Program-made: the position numbers and the translations under genes
From: Aquisalimonas sp.
Lineage (GTDB): Bacteria; Pseudomonadota; Gammaproteobacteria; Nitrococcales; Aquisalimonadaceae
Length of the DNA: 18,456 nucleotides
NCBI GenBank assembly: GCA_007133445.1
Contig: SLMR01000072.1
Location: forward strand, 1-18,456
Direction of reading: 5' to 3'
Shown here: positions 16,342-18,456 of the stretch, piece after piece
Layout of the letters: each line of letters starts with the position of its first letter
Numbering within the stretch: position 1 is the stretch's first letter
The notes under the pieces: model-generated
The model's database searches: none
The model's input: only the letters and a program-made list of their open reading frames with translations
What the model was told of the DNA's origin: nothing

Positions 16342-17397
16342 GTGAGCATCTCCGAGCATCCGGAATACGACGGTCATGAACAGGTGAGCTTCGGCCACGA
16401 CGCGGCCACCGGTCTGCGTGCCATCGTGGCCGTGCACAATACACGCCTGGGGCCTGGGCTGGGTGGCCTGCGCATGTGGCCGTACGCCTCGGAAACGGAG
16501 GCGATCACCGATGTGTTGCGCCTGTCCCGCGGCATGACCTACAAGAATGCCATGGCCGGTCTGGCCCACGGCGGCGGCAAGGCGGTCATTGTCGGGGACC
16601 CGCGCCGCCACAAGACACCGGAGCTCATGCGCGCCATGGGCCGGTTCGTCCAGCGCCAGGCGGGCTGTTACATCACCGCCGAGGACTCCGGCATCAGCGT
16701 GCCGGACCTGCAGACCCTGGCGGAGGAAACCCGCTTTGTCACTGGTGTGAAGGCGACTCAGGGGCCTGGTGGCGAGCTGCTCACCGGCGATCCGTCGCCG
16801 GCAACGGCGCTCGGAGTGTTCACGGGGATTCGCACGGCGGTCCGGCACGCCCTGGGGCGGGAGGATCTGCACGGGCTGACCGTGGCCATCCAGGGGCTCG
16901 GCAGTGTCGGCTTCCGGCTGGCGGCGCACCTGCACGAGGCCGGCGCCGCGCTGCTGGTCAGTGACATCGATCCGGCACCGGTGGAACGCGCCCGGGAGGC
17001 GTTCGGGGCGCAGATCGCCAGTGTTGACGCCATCCACGCCGCCAGCGCCGACATCTATGCGCCGTGTGCCATGGGCGCAGCCATCAATGACCACACCCTG
17101 CCGTCGCTGCAGGCCGGACTCGTGGCGGGGGCCGCCAACAACCAGCTTCAGCGTCCGGAACACGGGCGGGGGCTGCACCGCCGCGGTATCCTCTATGCGC
17201 CGGATTACGTCATCAACGCCGGCGGTGTTATCGACGTGGGCGCCCAGTGGGCCGCCTACGACGCCACCCAGGTGCGCCAGCGGGTGCTGGCCATCGGTGA
17301 CACCCTGGACCAGGTGTTCCGGGAGGCAGCTGCCACGGGCGAGCCGCCGGAGGTGATTGCCGACCGCATGGCGGAGCGCCGGTTTCGGGTGCCGTGA
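16342..17397 (+). CDS. Leucine dehydrogenase (Glu/Leu/Phe/Val dehydrogenase family)
   Basis: A 351-residue NAD-dependent amino-acid dehydrogenase that reversibly deaminates leucine, and usually valine and isoleucine, to the branched 2-oxo acids with release of ammonia. The length fits LeuDH rather than the longer glutamate dehydrogenases. Catalytic residues fall at the numbering known from Bacillus LeuDH: Lys68 (MTYKNA), Lys80 (GGGKAVI) and Asp115 (TAEDSG). The NAD fold has GLGSVG at 185-190 and a following acidic SDID near 207-210. The C-terminal YVINAGGVIDVG is also typical. The start is GTG 16342 with GGAGCAGGG upstream. It is the last gene of the rightward run, 20 bases after yihY-like. 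Phe or Val specificity cannot be excluded. Confidence 0.9.
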   Translation: MSISEHPEYDGHEQVSFGHDAATGLRAIVAVHNTRLGPGLGGLRMWPYASETEAITDVLRLSRGMTYKNAMAGLAHGGGKAVIVGDPRRHKTPELMRAMGRFVQRQAGCYITAEDSGISVPDLQTLAEETRFVTGVKATQGPGGELLTGDPSPATALGVFTGIRTAVRHALGREDLHGLTVAIQGLGSVGFRLAAHLHEAGAALLVSDIDPAPVERAREAFGAQIASVDAIHAASADIYAPCAMGAAINDHTLPSLQAGLVAGAANNQLQRPEHGRGLHRRGILYAPDYVINAGGVIDVGAQWAAYDATQVRQRVLAIGDTLDQVFREAAATGEPPEVIADRMAERRFRVP

Positions 17398-17443
17398 TGC
17401 CGTGCGGGGCGTCGTGTTGCGGTGGGAGTGTGATGTCCTGGTG

Positions 17444-17483
17444 GGAATACGGTGCATCAAGATGCACCCTACGGGCGTATTCC
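17444..17483. repeat. Outer inverted repeat enclosing REP unit 1
   Basis: GGAATACG (17444-17451) and CGTATTCC (17476-17483) are exact 8-base reverse complements. Between them lies the REP palindrome, so the DNA can form a nested hairpin or cruciform. The G at 17451 is shared between the outer arm and the inner palindrome. There is no T-run immediately after, so a terminator role for leucine dehydrogenase is only possible. Confidence 0.6.
17451..17472 (-). repeat. REP-like unit 1 (GTAG + palindrome), leftward
   Basis: On the minus strand this reads GTAG followed by GGTGCATC-TT-GATGCACC, two perfect 8-base arms with a 2-base centre. A GTAG head before a palindrome is the hallmark of REP elements mobilised by RAYT transposases. 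The whole unit is the exact reverse complement of unit 2. Confidence 0.7.
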
Positions 17484-17523
17484 GTTTGCCTTGAAGACCG
17501 GTGATGCTGTGCAACGGGGGCTG

Positions 17524-17607
17524 TCACGCGGGAATCAGGCGGTGGATCAGGGTGTAGCACATGGCCAGCACGTCGTCCGCCTGGGCTGTGGCACGCGTAG
17601 GGTGCAT
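17524..17607 (-). pseudogene. Short open stretch, possible 3' remnant of an unidentified gene
   Basis: From an ATG that lies inside REP unit 2, 27 codons run leftward to a TGA. The end reads ADDVLAMCYTLIHRLIPA, which looks protein-like (amphipathic, balanced composition) rather than random high-GC translation. No ribosome site is apparent. I do not recognise the sequence. It could be the tail of a gene whose front was lost at the REP, or chance. Confidence 0.2.
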
Positions 17608-17618
17608 CTTGATGCACC
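17597..17618 (+). repeat. REP-like unit 2 (GTAG + palindrome), rightward
   Basis: GTAG (17597-17600) followed by GGTGCATC-TT-GATGCACC (17601-17618). It is identical to unit 1 but in opposite orientation, with 124 bases between the two GTAG heads; identity extends one further base (C) upstream of GTAG in both. Confidence 0.7.
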
Positions 17619-17634
17619 GCCAAAACGGTCCGCC

Positions 17635-17662
17635 AACAGAAAGGGGCTGCAACTGCAGCCCC
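17635..17662 (-). terminator. Likely Rho-independent terminator of metH, formed by REP unit 3
   Basis: Read leftward, the palindrome GGGGCTGCAGTTGCAGCCCC is directly followed by TTTCTGTT. A GC-rich stem (8-9 bp, loop of 2-4 bases) with a partial T-run about 30 bases after the metH stop fits an intrinsic terminator. Confidence 0.55.
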
Positions 17663-17666
17663 CTAC
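17643..17666 (-). repeat. REP-like unit 3 (GTAG + different palindrome), leftward
   Basis: On the minus strand it reads GTAG (17666-17663) followed by GGGGCTGCAGTTGCAGCCCC, 9-base perfect arms with a 2-base centre. The architecture matches units 1 and 2 but the palindrome sequence differs. It faces unit 2 tail to tail with a 24-base spacer, as in paired REPs (BIMEs). Confidence 0.65.
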
Positions 17667-17691
17667 ATAATCGACGACTGACCCTTCCGCC

Positions 17692-18456
<765 letters not shown>

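Larger units (their letters stand above)
17398..17691. other. REP-containing intergenic region between leucine dehydrogenase and metH
   Basis: This 294-base gap separates two convergent genes. It contains three GTAG-headed palindromes, a larger inverted repeat around the first, and a short coding-like stretch on the minus strand. Nothing recognisable as a promoter is seen. Its two flanking genes are both intact at the visible ends. Confidence 0.7.

Noticed and set aside
16198..17514. Minus-strand open frame opposite leucine dehydrogenase
   Set aside because: The real gene on the plus strand has the complete catalytic residue set; the antisense frame begins near REP unit 1 and has no recognisable motif.
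17444..17666. CRISPR array, considered because of repeated palindromic units
   Set aside because: Units alternate in orientation, differ in sequence, and the spacers are of unequal length (124 and 24 bases); no cas gene is nearby.

Overview
The window is high-GC (roughly two-thirds G+C by eye), densely coded, and reads as ordinary chromosome of a gammaproteobacterium. Evidence for this is YciA, GloA, Bax and MetH of the proteobacterial type, a Lol-type lipoprotein sorting pattern, an Anr/FNR box and GTAG-headed REP elements. A high-GC lineage such as Pseudomonas-like or Ectothiorhodospiraceae-like bacteria would fit, but genus cannot be fixed from the sequence. I see no transposase, phage gene, tRNA, rRNA or CRISPR array. 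Both edges cut a gene.

Left part (1-5143). A UvrA-family DNA-repair ATPase, probably the divergent UvrA paralog, runs leftward off the window. Upstream of it on the same strand is a tandem-domain universal stress protein whose promoter region carries a near-perfect Anr/FNR box at a spacing fitting a class II activated promoter. Divergent from it is a zinc-free MDR-type NADP-dependent oxidoreductase (CurA/YncB family), closed by a strong hairpin shared with the convergent gloA.

Middle (5144-8548). A tight leftward operon has the transcription order yciA (acyl-CoA thioesterase), ilvA (threonine ammonia-lyase with one ACT domain), an MFS transporter and gloA (glyoxalase I). Gaps are 20 bp, a 4-bp ATGA overlap, and 23 bp. 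The set can be read as a threonine / 2-oxobutyrate overflow and aldehyde-detoxification module; that reading is inference.

Right part (8683-17397). Six genes run rightward. First come two cell-envelope genes: an HtrA-like serine protease that is a predicted outer-membrane lipoprotein, and a membrane-anchored Bax-like glucosaminidase. Next is an RND efflux pair, with an adaptor that is a predicted inner-membrane lipoprotein and a 12-TM permease. A YihY/BrkB membrane protein and a leucine dehydrogenase with the full catalytic set follow. The last four are closely spaced and may be one transcript.

Right edge (17398-18456). A 294-bp gap holds three GTAG-headed palindromic REP-like units of two sequence types, one inside a larger inverted repeat, plus a short open segment that looks like a gene remnant. 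The rightmost REP doubles as a likely terminator for the leftward metH, of which only the C-terminal AdoMet-binding activation domain is inside the window. The most interesting features are the REP cluster, the Anr-controlled stress protein, the UvrA paralog and the yciA-ilvA-MFS-gloA operon. I found no convincing wholly new defence or mobile system.
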